Positions 1-6,235 of a DNA stretch of 6,321 nt are shown in pieces. The position numbers and the translations under genes are program-made. The notes beneath the pieces were generated by a model. That model was not told the DNA's origin. It searched no databases and worked only from the letters and a program-made list of their open reading frames with translations. How positions within the stretch are numbered: the stretch's first letter is position 1; every line of letters begins with the position of its first letter. Origin of the DNA: Acidobacteriaceae bacterium (lineage in GTDB: Bacteria; Acidobacteriota; Terriglobia; Terriglobales; Acidobacteriaceae); NCBI GenBank assembly GCA_003132825.1, contig PKYX01000533.1:707-7027 (forward strand), given 5' to 3'.

Positions 1-1198
1 TCACGCCGCGCCAGCGCATGGCCAGGGGTTGATACAACAGCGAGACAATCGCCCCCGAGGCGCTCGCGTCACCCACCGCGTCGTAGGGGCCGTTGTTGCA
101 GATGACAAACATATCGAGCGCGGCGATCCGCCCGTCCGGGGAAAATCCGACCTTCATCCGGCCCTGAAAACCGGGCCGTGCGCGTCCGATGAAATGCTCT
201 TCCTCCCGGCTGATGCGCATCATCACCGGGGCGTTGGCTTTCTTCGACAAGAGCGCGGGAATAATGGCAAAGATGTAACCGGTCGCCTTGCTGCCAAAGC
301 CCCCGCCGGTGTACTCGCTGATGAGCACAATCTGGTTGGGGTCCATATTCAACCAGCGTCCCAGGGCGGCCAGGGTTTGCACCGTACTCTGGGTTCCCAT
401 GTGAACGAAGACTTTTCCGTTCTGCCAATAGGCCAAAGCGGTACGAGGCTCGAGCGTCTGATGGCTGCTGTCCGGCGTGACGAAGGTTTCATCGAGAACC
501 AACGCGGCATTCTTGAAGCCGGCGTCGAGATCGCCGTAAACCCACTCATCTTGCGGCTTGCCCATGGGCAGGCGGCCTTGTTTGGCCTCGGAGAAGTCCG
601 CCGCCGTCCATTTGAGCTCTCCCACCTGGGGCGGTGGCGGAGCTGGAGGTCTTTCTCCCGGTTTGGCGGGCGGTGCCGGCGGCCGGACCCAGACGTTGCC
701 CTGGAGGCGCGGATTCGGCCCACCCGGGCGGAGGGTATCAAGTGGATCGATAGCAAACGGCAGATGTTCGAACTCGATCTCAATTTTCTCGATCGCTTCG
801 GCGGCTGTCAGTTCGTCTACCGCCGCGACCGCCAGAACCGGCTCGCCCTGGTATAGCGGTTCCATGGTGAGCGCTTTTTCGCCCTGCTGGTTGGCTCTGA
901 TCACCGCCCCCAGGTCGGTCACGCTGTCGGCAGGGGCGGGAAGATCATTTTGGGTGAGGATGGCTCGCACACCGGGCATCGCCAATGCTTTGCTGAGATC
1001 AAGGCGCTTCACCCGCCCATGCGCCACGGGACTGAGCAGCAGCCTGGCGAACAACATGCCTTCCGCGCGGAAATCCTCGGCGTATTTCGCGCTGCCGGTC
1101 ACTTTCGCGTAAAGATCCGGGGTTGTGTAGTCTTTGCCGATAACCTTGTACTGGGGTCCGAACTTCTGTTGATTCGGCTTCCACTCTGGGCTAGACAT
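1..1198 (-). CDS. Molybdopterin-binding catalytic subunit of a xanthine dehydrogenase/aldehyde oxidase-family enzyme (partial, C-terminus beyond left edge)
   Basis: This is the large subunit of a molybdenum hydroxylase, which binds the molybdopterin cofactor and oxidises aldehydes or N-heterocycles. The frame is open from the ATG at 1198 to the window edge, giving 399 residues; family members usually have about 700-780, so roughly half is missing. Seen directly: an N-terminal stretch with KVTGSAKYAEDF (about residues 26-37), typical of the Ald_Xan_dh a/b hammerhead domain; SSHQTLEPRTALAYW (about 244-258), equivalent to the family's H-x-x-x-EP segment; and the cofactor-binding loop GGGFGSK (298-304). 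The catalytic Glu normally lies near the C-terminus, outside the window. A proline-rich insert occupies about residues 173-190. No signal peptide is present, so export would depend on the Tat signal of the partner subunit. GAGGAAGG lies just upstream of the ATG. The start overlaps the Fe-S gene by 8 nt. Substrate cannot be told from sequence. Confidence 0.92.
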   Translation of the reverse strand, partial: MSSPEWKPNQQKFGPQYKVIGKDYTTPDLYAKVTGSAKYAEDFRAEGMLFARLLLSPVAHGRVKRLDLSKALAMPGVRAILTQNDLPAPADSVTDLGAVIRANQQGEKALTMEPLYQGEPVLAVAAVDELTAAEAIEKIEIEFEHLPFAIDPLDTLRPGGPNPRLQGNVWVRPPAPPAKPGERPPAPPPPQVGELKWTAADFSEAKQGRLPMGKPQDEWVYGDLDAGFKNAALVLDETFVTPDSSHQTLEPRTALAYWQNGKVFVHMGTQSTVQTLAALGRWLNMDPNQIVLISEYTGGGFGSKATGYIFAIIPALLSKKANAPVMMRISREEEHFIGRARPGFQGRMKVGFSPDGRIAALDMFVICNNGPYDAVGDASASGAIVSLLYQPLAMRWRGV

Positions 1199-1835
1199 GG
1201 TTCACCTTCCTCAGGTTTTCTGCTCCGCGCATCATGGCGGTGAGGATCTTGTCATAGTCCTGGCAGCGGCACAGGTTTCCAGATATGCCGTGCGCTAATT
1301 CGGACCGAGTGGGATTGGGATTGGTTTTCAGAAATCCGGTCGTCGCCATAATGAAGCCCGGCATGCAGAACGCGCACTGGAAGCCCTGTTCATCAATCAC
1401 GCCTTGCTGCACCGGGTGCAGCGTGCCGTCTGGGCTGGCCAGTCCTTCGATCGACACGACCTTCTTGCCGCGTACGGTGTGCGTAAGCACAGAGCACGAA
1501 TAGTGGGGAACGTCGTCGATCAATACCGTGCAGGCGCCGCACTCGGCGCGGTCGCAGCCGAGTTTCGTGCCGGTCAGTCCCAGTTTGTAGCGAAGAGTAA
1601 ACGCCAGGGTTTCCTGCTTCATGACGTCGACTCGCCGTTGCTGGCCGTTGACGTTCAGAGTAAGGAGCCGATCGCCGGGATCGCCTGCCGTTTGCGCGAA
1701 AACGGAGGTGGCGCGGAACAGGTAGTTCGCCGAGGACACCGCCACGCCGCTGCTGATGACCCCTTTGATGAAGTTGCGTCTGGAGACTCCCTTGGCGGCG
1801 TCTTCCATCGCTTGGCCGTCGGTTTCATCGGTCAT
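1191..1835 (-). CDS. Tat-exported (2Fe-2S)-binding subunit of a xanthine dehydrogenase/aldehyde oxidase-type enzyme (PaoA/YagT-like)
   Basis: This small electron-transfer subunit of a molybdenum hydroxylase carries two [2Fe-2S] clusters that take electrons from the molybdenum centre. I place the start at the ATG at 1835 (214 residues) because GGAGG at 1849-1845 sits 9 nt upstream; a TTG at 1841 is in frame but only 3 nt from it. Numbering from that ATG: twin-arginine motif SRRNFIKG at about 18-25 followed by a hydrophobic stretch ending near AQTAG; a plant-type ferredoxin fold with C94, C99, C102 and C114 (CDRAECGAC core); then the helical second-cluster domain with C154-x2-C157 (CAFCMPG) and C189-x-C191 (CRC). 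All eight cluster ligands are present. The Tat signal and size match PaoA (YagT) of the E. coli periplasmic aldehyde oxidoreductase, so the enzyme is probably periplasmic. It is directly followed, with overlap, by the molybdopterin subunit gene. The physiological electron acceptor is not visible. Confidence 0.95.
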   Translation of the reverse strand: MTDETDGQAMEDAAKGVSRRNFIKGVISSGVAVSSANYLFRATSVFAQTAGDPGDRLLTLNVNGQQRRVDVMKQETLAFTLRYKLGLTGTKLGCDRAECGACTVLIDDVPHYSCSVLTHTVRGKKVVSIEGLASPDGTLHPVQQGVIDEQGFQCAFCMPGFIMATTGFLKTNPNPTRSELAHGISGNLCRCQDYDKILTAMMRGAENLRKVNHV

Positions 1836-1844
1836 GCCCAATCA

Positions 1845-1849
1845 CCTCC
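1845..1849 (-). promoter_or_regulatory. Strong ribosome binding site of the Fe-S subunit gene
   Basis: On the minus strand the sequence reads GGAGGTGAT, a near-perfect match to the anti-Shine-Dalgarno complement. The GGAGG core is 9 nt before the ATG at 1835 and 3 nt before the TTG at 1841. This spacing decides the start in favour of the ATG. Confidence 0.8.
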
Positions 1850-1873
1850 ACCCGAGCTCCGCCGAATTCCTCA

Positions 1874-1903
1874 ATTTTATGCCTATTGCCTCAACCTCAC
1901 CAA
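1874..1903 (-). promoter_or_regulatory. Candidate sigma70-type promoter for the Fe-S/molybdopterin subunit pair
   Basis: On the minus strand a -35-like TTGGTG (1903-1898) and a -10-like TAAAAT (1879-1874) are separated by 18 nt, in a locally AT-richer patch. The -10 element lies 39 nt before the ATG at 1835. It falls in the 108-nt gap after the GNAT gene, which would let the enzyme pair be transcribed independently. This is a consensus match by eye only. Confidence 0.35.
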
Positions 1904-1943
1904 CCCGGCTCAAAAAGAAGGACCGGCTGCGGGCAGGTGGGTG

Positions 1944-2783
1944 TTATCGCCCCCGTGGTTCCCGGAATAAGCGCCACTTGGTGCGGGTGTATGCCATGCG
2001 GAATCCTTTACGCTCGGCGTTACGCTGGGAATTGCTTCCCGCCTCGGCCACCATCATGGCCAAGTTGCAGCCCTGGTCGAAGGCGTAGCGCATACGCTCC
2101 TCGAGAAGCGCCGCTTGCAGTCCACGACGGCGCAGTTCCGGAATCGTGGCCGAACCGCCGAACAGCGCGACCCCGTTGTGCATACACAGCACTCCAGCGG
2201 CGCCCGGTCTGTCGTCAACCTCGGCGAGGAAGCACACACTGTGCTCACGGGCCGAAGAGATGGCGCCGACTTTGAGAAGAAAATCCGAGAGTTCCGGATG
2301 TTCATGGGTCCAGCCCTTTCGGCTAATGCTGCTCCACAGTTGCGCTTCTGCGGGGCCCGTAACCCGCACCCGGATGTTGCCCTGATCGGAAGCCGGCGGT
2401 TTCTCAACCGCTCGGTAAAGAACGTTGCTGATCTCGATCGGCCGGTACTGGCGGGCGCAGAGCAAATCGAGCGCGGCGACCCCGGCGAGCGGACTCACTT
2501 CATGAAGCACGGACGCGCCACGATCCAGAAAGAAGCGCTCGATCACATCGAGCGAGGTGGGCGCCAGCTCCTCGAATATACCGAGCCCAAAACTCTGGGT
2601 TAGCGGAGAGTCGACACCATCGAAGACTGCGTATGCCCCGGCGCATTCCATCCACATGGCGCCGCTCGCGGGGTACACACGGCGGCGCGACTCCGCGAAT
2701 TGGGCGCAGGCGTGCCCTTCGGCGCGCTCCAAACGTCGGGACAGTCCGAGATCAGCAAACAGCATGGCGCGGTTATCGTACAT
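1944..2783 (-). CDS. GNAT-family N-acetyltransferase
   Basis: The product is a 279-residue protein whose C-terminal third is a GNAT acetyl-CoA binding fold. Seen directly: a beta-strand run FLAEVDDRPGAAGVLCM (about 185-201), VALFGGSATIPELRRRG (205-221) leading into the acetyl-CoA pyrophosphate-binding loop RRRGLQAA (218-225), then motif B with NSQRNAERKGF (251-261). The N-terminal half (about 1-125) has no motif I can assign, although GAYAVFDGVDSPLTQSFGLG and HEVSPLAG resemble the conserved front half of a roughly 280-residue GNAT subfamily that I recall from soil bacteria. The protein should be cytosolic, with no signal peptide or membrane segment; its substrate is unknown. An in-frame stop two codons upstream makes the ATG at 2783 the first possible start. 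It has no clear Shine-Dalgarno; the ATG at 2765 is an alternative and also lacks one. The gene lies 85 nt after the permease stop in the same direction, so cotranscription is possible. Confidence 0.88.
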   Translation of the reverse strand: MYDNRAMLFADLGLSRRLERAEGHACAQFAESRRRVYPASGAMWMECAGAYAVFDGVDSPLTQSFGLGIFEELAPTSLDVIERFFLDRGASVLHEVSPLAGVAALDLLCARQYRPIEISNVLYRAVEKPPASDQGNIRVRVTGPAEAQLWSSISRKGWTHEHPELSDFLLKVGAISSAREHSVCFLAEVDDRPGAAGVLCMHNGVALFGGSATIPELRRRGLQAALLEERMRYAFDQGCNLAMMVAEAGSNSQRNAERKGFRMAYTRTKWRLFREPRGR

Positions 2784-2868
2784 GCATCAATTGGCCGCAG
2801 CAACGCCCGCCCAACCCACCTCTCCTCTACCGGCGGGTCTTTCCGGACAGCGGGGCGACCGGCCTGCC

Positions 2869-5307
2869 TCATTCGCAACGCAGCGCCGTCATAGGATCGG
2901 ATTCGGAGGCATGCCGCGCCGGGATGGCGCAGGCTATGCCAGATACCACGCTTAGCAGGAGCGCTCCAGCCAGGAGAATGACCGGATCGCGCGAATTGCC
3001 TTGCGCCCATTTCGCGAGAATCGTGTTCAGGGCCAGCGCGAGCGCGACACCGGCCAGAATACCGCTGCCTACACTCACCAGAGTCGAGGCAAAGACGATC
3101 CGCAGCACATTTCCGCGCTGTGCGCCGAGAGCCATGCGAATTCCAAATTCGTTGGTCCGTTGCGCCACCGTATAAGACACCACGCTGTAAAGACCCACCG
3201 CGGCCAGAAGCAGTGCGAGCCCCGCAAATACACCGAAAATCCAAGCGGCCAGGTGCTCCTGCTGCCACTCCGGCTCATCCGAAATCCACGAGTCCAGATC
3301 CGCGACGTTGCTATCGGTCTGCTGCTCTCGGTTCACCGCGCTCAACTGCGCCCGCACCGCATGCAGCAGCGTCAGCGGCGGTACCTTCGACCTCACTAGG
3401 ATCTGCGTTCCCTGCGACATGCTCAGCGTGAAGGGCACAAAGACCGCCGGCTTGATGGGATTTCGCAGCCCATCGTTGCGTGCATCCCCCACAATGCCCA
3501 CAATCGCGAGCGCCGAGTCCCGCAGGTTCGGGGCTGACAATATCTCGGGCGGTCGGTCCTCGACACTCGGCAGCTTTACCGAGTGCCCGATGGCATCGCC
3601 ATTCGGGAAGTAGCGCTCGGCCAGAGTTCGGTTGATCACCGCCACATGTGCGCCGTCATGGTTCTCGGTTTCGTTCCAGATCCGTCCTTGCACTAGCGGA
3701 ATGCGAAGCGCCGCAAAGTACCCCGGGCTCACCAGGTTGATCGATCCCGTCTGGTCTTCGACCGCCGGCTTGCCCACGATCTCAAACCGCAACTTCCATC
3801 CGTTCTCGGGCGGAGTAGCGTTGCTCGAAATGGCCGTCATGGTCACGCCGGGGGTGTCGGCCACCTGGGCTCGCAATTGCTCAAAATAAGCCGCGCGCGC
3901 CGCCCAGGTTGTGTACGAGTTGTCATGCAGCGGAATCCCGAGCGATGCCACATGGTGGGGATCGTAGCCCAGAGGCATATGCATCAAGCGCACAAAGCCT
4001 TCCATCGCCGAACCCGCTCCGGCTAGGAGCAAGAGGGTCAGTGCAATCTGAGCGGAGATGAGCGCATTGTGCGTTCTGCGTCCGCGCACGCTTCCCGCCA
4101 CGCGGCGTGCATTCGACTGCATGACTTGGCCTACCTGCGTCCGCGACAGCTCGAGCGCCGGCCATAATCCGAACAGAACCCCCGTTCCAAGCGCTACCCC
4201 GACGCTGAAGAAAAGCACCGGGAGGTTGATGCGGATCACGACCTCGGGTGCGAAGGCATAGCGGGGTAGCAACGCCTGAATACCCGCCAGAATTCCGTAA
4301 GCCATCAAAACGCCCAGCACGGCGCCAACCGCAGCCAGCACGAGCGACTCCGTAAGCAGCTGACGCGCAATGCGGCGGCGGGGCGCCCCGACGGCGGCTC
4401 GCACCGCCAGTTCATGTTGCCGCGCCGTTCCCCGCGCCAGCAGCAGAATGGACACGTTTCCGCATCCGATGGCCAGCAGCAGCGCCACCGCGCCCAACAA
4501 CAGATACAGAGTCCGGCTCATGCCCCTCACCACCCACTCGTTCAGCCCCTCCACTCGCACCCGGAAGTGCTCGGGAAAATGATGCGGCATGTCCCTGGCA
4601 AACTGTTCGAGCAAGGGTTGCAGCACGGCGTCCGCGGCCTCGTGGGTCACGCCGGGCCGCAAGCGGAGATTGACGATACACGTCAGCCCCGGATCTTGCG
4701 TAAGTTTCAGCGGCAGGTAGACATCTGCGCTGTACCAGGTGAACCGCGGCGCGGCTACCCCGACGATCACATAGTTCCTCCGGTCCAGTTCGATTGTCTT
4801 TCCCAGCACCTCTGGACTCGAGAAGAAGTGCTTCTGCCAGAACTTGTATCCCAGGACCGTCACCGGCCGCGGATCCTGCCCATCGATTGCGTCCGCGGGC
4901 AGAAGTCCCCGCCCGAGCAGTGGAGGGACCCCCAGATCGTTAAAGCCGCTCGAGATCAGACCGATCGCGTTGACATTTTCCGGGACGTCATGCCCGGTCA
5001 GAGTCAGGGCATGGTAATCCATAGCCAGCAGGCTCTCGACCACGCTCAATTGCCGCACTTGTTGGATCTGCGGACCGCTCAGATTGACCCAATTCCCCGC
5101 CTCTGCCTTGCTCTCTACCGTCAGGCGCACGATGCGTTCGGCCGCGGGATAGGGATAGGGATTCATCAGTGCGGCATAGATCACGCTGAATACCGCAGTC
5201 GTCGCCCCAATGCCGAGCCCCAGCGAGATCATCGCCGTCAGCGTGAATCCCGGATTGTTCACGAATTGCCGTAGCGAATAGCGGAGATCACGCAGCACGG
5301 TCTGCAT
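2869..5307 (-). CDS. ADOP-family (acidobacterial duplicated orphan permease) MacB/FtsX-like ABC transporter permease
   Basis: This 812-residue inner-membrane protein has two MacB periplasmic-core plus FtsX permease units in one chain. First unit: cytoplasmic start RDLRYSLRQFVNNPGF, TM segment about 21-48, periplasmic core to about 260, then TM segments near 265-290, 317-345 and 363-385. Second unit: TM near 414-433, core about 440-685, then TM segments near 688-713, 737-761 and 776-797. The FtsX coupling signature occurs twice, as HELAVRAAVGAPRRRIARQ (298-316) and NEFGIRMALGAQRGNV (719-734). The C-terminus has the DPMTALR ending common in ADOP proteins. Length and order match intact family members. 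MacB-type permeases transmit ATPase motion to the periplasm in efflux or mechanotransmission, but no ATPase gene is adjacent, hence orphan; the exact role is unknown. The start is set by AGGAG (5318-5314), 6 nt before the ATG. The upstream divergent region carries a 10-bp inverted repeat. No PadR regulator, often found beside ADOP genes, is in the window. Confidence 0.95.
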   Translation of the reverse strand: MQTVLRDLRYSLRQFVNNPGFTLTAMISLGLGIGATTAVFSVIYAALMNPYPYPAAERIVRLTVESKAEAGNWVNLSGPQIQQVRQLSVVESLLAMDYHALTLTGHDVPENVNAIGLISSGFNDLGVPPLLGRGLLPADAIDGQDPRPVTVLGYKFWQKHFFSSPEVLGKTIELDRRNYVIVGVAAPRFTWYSADVYLPLKLTQDPGLTCIVNLRLRPGVTHEAADAVLQPLLEQFARDMPHHFPEHFRVRVEGLNEWVVRGMSRTLYLLLGAVALLLAIGCGNVSILLLARGTARQHELAVRAAVGAPRRRIARQLLTESLVLAAVGAVLGVLMAYGILAGIQALLPRYAFAPEVVIRINLPVLFFSVGVALGTGVLFGLWPALELSRTQVGQVMQSNARRVAGSVRGRRTHNALISAQIALTLLLLAGAGSAMEGFVRLMHMPLGYDPHHVASLGIPLHDNSYTTWAARAAYFEQLRAQVADTPGVTMTAISSNATPPENGWKLRFEIVGKPAVEDQTGSINLVSPGYFAALRIPLVQGRIWNETENHDGAHVAVINRTLAERYFPNGDAIGHSVKLPSVEDRPPEILSAPNLRDSALAIVGIVGDARNDGLRNPIKPAVFVPFTLSMSQGTQILVRSKVPPLTLLHAVRAQLSAVNREQQTDSNVADLDSWISDEPEWQQEHLAAWIFGVFAGLALLLAAVGLYSVVSYTVAQRTNEFGIRMALGAQRGNVLRIVFASTLVSVGSGILAGVALALALNTILAKWAQGNSRDPVILLAGALLLSVVSGIACAIPARHASESDPMTALRCE

Positions 5308-5313
5308 GGCTCG

Positions 5314-5318
5314 CTCCT
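5314..5318 (-). promoter_or_regulatory. Ribosome binding site of the permease gene, abutting an inverted-repeat arm
   Basis: The minus strand reads AGGAG 6 nt before the ATG at 5307. Its first base is shared with the downstream arm of the 10-bp inverted repeat at 5318-5368, so folding of that repeat in the mRNA would place a stem directly beside the site. Confidence 0.7.
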
Positions 5319-5368
5319 GGCGGTCGGATCAATGAAGTCATAATCGCACGCGCTGTTGCCGACCGCCA
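5318..5368. repeat. Perfect 10-bp inverted repeat in the permease leader/promoter region
   Basis: On the plus strand TGGCGGTCGG (5318-5327) and CCGACCGCCA (5359-5368) are exact reverse complements separated by 31 nt. The arm centres are 41 bp apart, close to four helical turns. It could be a two-site operator for a dimeric regulator. If transcription starts upstream of 5368, it could instead form a leader hairpin next to the Shine-Dalgarno site. Confidence 0.6.
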
Positions 5369-5369
5369 A
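5340..5369 (-). promoter_or_regulatory. Candidate promoter of the permease gene
   Basis: On the minus strand TTGGCG (5369-5364) and GATTAT (5345-5340) are 18 nt apart, each matching four of six consensus positions. The -10-like element is 32 nt before the ATG. The -35-like element lies inside the upstream arm of the inverted repeat, which would fit repression by a protein bound there. Weak evidence, by eye only. Confidence 0.25.
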
Positions 5370-5422
5370 GAAATATGTCGAGGCTCGTCGATAGAACAGG
5401 AAGCAAGATTCTGTACACTTCG

Positions 5423-5451
5423 GATGGGGGTGCGGTGACGGTATGCTGGTT
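5423..5451 (+). promoter_or_regulatory. Weak candidate promoter for the DUF3617 gene
   Basis: TTCGGA and TATGCT are separated by 17 nt on the plus strand, with three and four of six consensus matches respectively. This is the best-spaced pair I found upstream of the DUF3617 gene, but the -35 match is poor and the leader would be about 145 nt. Low confidence. Confidence 0.15.
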
Positions 5452-5474
5452 TATCACCGGCAGCGGGACGCACG

Positions 5475-5499
5475 GGGACCGTGGTCGGATTGTGGTCCC
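5475..5499. repeat. 6-bp inverted repeat in the divergent intergenic region
   Basis: GGGACC (5475-5480) and GGTCCC (5494-5499) are perfect reverse complements around a 13-nt loop, about 100 nt upstream of the DUF3617 start. It could be a small regulatory dyad or a leader hairpin. A repeat this short can also occur by chance in GC-rich DNA. Confidence 0.35.
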
Positions 5500-5599
5500 G
5501 GTTCGGCATCGAAACAGGCTGTCTCGTTCCCTCGCCCGGCGCGCTGCCGTAGGTTGAAAATGCGTGGCCAGGCTTCCGCGCAATCAAGCAGGAGCAATC

Positions 5600-6082
5600 A
5601 TGTGCAAGAACTCGGTTCCGATCATGTTGGGTTGTTGCCTTTTCGTCATGCCGGTCCTCGCCCGGGCGCAGACTACTAGAAAAGCCGGCCTGTGGGAGTT
5701 GACCACAACCCAGACCTTTCAACAGTCTCCATTCCCAACGGGTGCGGCCGGCACGCGCACCGCGCCGGTCTGCCTCACGCAGCAGCAGATTGACCGATAC
5801 GGCGCCATCGTTCCGCAAATACGTAGCTGCCAAGTGACCAACGTGGTCAAGAAGGCCAACGGCATGACCGCGGACCTGGTATGCACTGGAGTGATGAGCG
5901 GCAAGGGAACACTGCAGTCCGATTCGACCGACGGGGTGCACGCCACCGGCAAGGTTCACTTTGTCGGGTCGATGCAGATTGGATCGAGCACCAAACCAAT
6001 GGAATGGACCACCATATCGAGCGCAACCTTCAAAAGCGCAGACTGCGGCGATGTGAAGCCCGTCCCCGTCCCGGATAAGTAA
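5600..6082 (+). CDS. Secreted DUF3617 family protein
   Basis: The product is a 160-residue exported protein of unknown function. The start is the ATG at 5600, chosen because AGGAG lies 5 nt upstream (gcaggagcaatc before the ATG) and because the signal peptide then starts properly; a GTG at 5564 in the same frame would add 12 residues. Seen directly: a short basic N-terminus, a hydrophobic core (about 6-20) and a signal peptidase I site at about ARA|QTT (after residue 23). The mature part begins with KAGLWELTTTQTF (28-40), the typical DUF3617 opening (G-x-W-E), and has four cysteines, C58, C77, C95 and C149, placed as in that family and likely to form two disulfides. It also has the C-x-G-x-M-x-G-x-G pattern (95-103, CTGVMSGKG). 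Expected location is the periplasm. It is divergent from the permease and on the opposite strand from all other genes here, so nothing in the context defines its role. Confidence 0.88.
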   Translation: MCKNSVPIMLGCCLFVMPVLARAQTTRKAGLWELTTTQTFQQSPFPTGAAGTRTAPVCLTQQQIDRYGAIVPQIRSCQVTNVVKKANGMTADLVCTGVMSGKGTLQSDSTDGVHATGKVHFVGSMQIGSSTKPMEWTTISSATFKSADCGDVKPVPVPDK

Positions 6083-6114
6083 GGCGCACGGCTTCTTCCG
6101 GGGAAACGCGCGCC
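6083..6114 (+). terminator. Possible hairpin terminator after the DUF3617 gene
   Basis: Directly after the TAA, GGCGCACG (6083-6090) can pair with CGCGCGCC (6107-6114) with one A-C mismatch and a 16-nt loop. A second small dyad, GTCGAG (6153-6158) with CTCGAC (6169-6174), follows. Neither is trailed by a T-run, so this is not a canonical Rho-independent terminator. Confidence 0.3.
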
Positions 6115-6235
6115 GCTGCTCTTGACTGTCATCCACGCGTATGACCGGCATCGTCGAGCGGCTTACCTCTCGACCGACGACCGTTGGCCACCCAACCCTC
6201 GAATACAACCCGACTCCGGCCTGGTCCACGGCTCC

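Noticed and set aside
29..856. Plus-strand 275-codon open frame
   Set aside because: It lies antisense to the molybdopterin subunit, whose minus-strand reading contains the family motifs (GGGFGSK and others). The plus product is His/Arg-rich without recognisable motifs: a GC-rich shadow frame.
1839..1841. TTG as start of the Fe-S subunit
   Set aside because: It is only 3 nt from the GGAGG core; the ATG six bases downstream has the proper 9-nt spacing.
1904..1943. Terminator after the GNAT gene (CTTCTTTTTG tract)
   Set aside because: There is a T-rich run on the minus strand, but the preceding CTGC/GCAG and flanking CCGG pairs make only 3-4 bp stems with unsuitable loops.
2784..2868. Terminator between the permease and GNAT genes
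   Set aside because: Several CCGG and GGTC/GACC short complementary pieces exist, but none gives a convincing stem with a T-run.
2600..3268. Minus-strand 222-codon frame bridging the permease C-terminus and the GNAT start
   Set aside because: It overlaps two well-supported genes in another frame and has no family motifs.
4414..5274. Plus-strand 286-codon open frame
   Set aside because: Antisense to the first half of the ADOP permease. Its product is His/Gln/Arg-rich with no motifs or ribosome binding site.
5608..5638. Lipoprotein signal (LGC) in the DUF3617 protein
   Set aside because: The residues before the cysteine (M-L-G) fit the lipobox poorly, and a clean ARA|Q signal peptidase I site follows the hydrophobic core.
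5288..6229. Minus-strand 313-codon open frame spanning the DUF3617 gene and the divergent intergenic region
   Set aside because: The plus-strand frame has a signal peptide, a good ribosome binding site and the conserved DUF3617 pattern. The minus product has biased composition and would run into the permease start.
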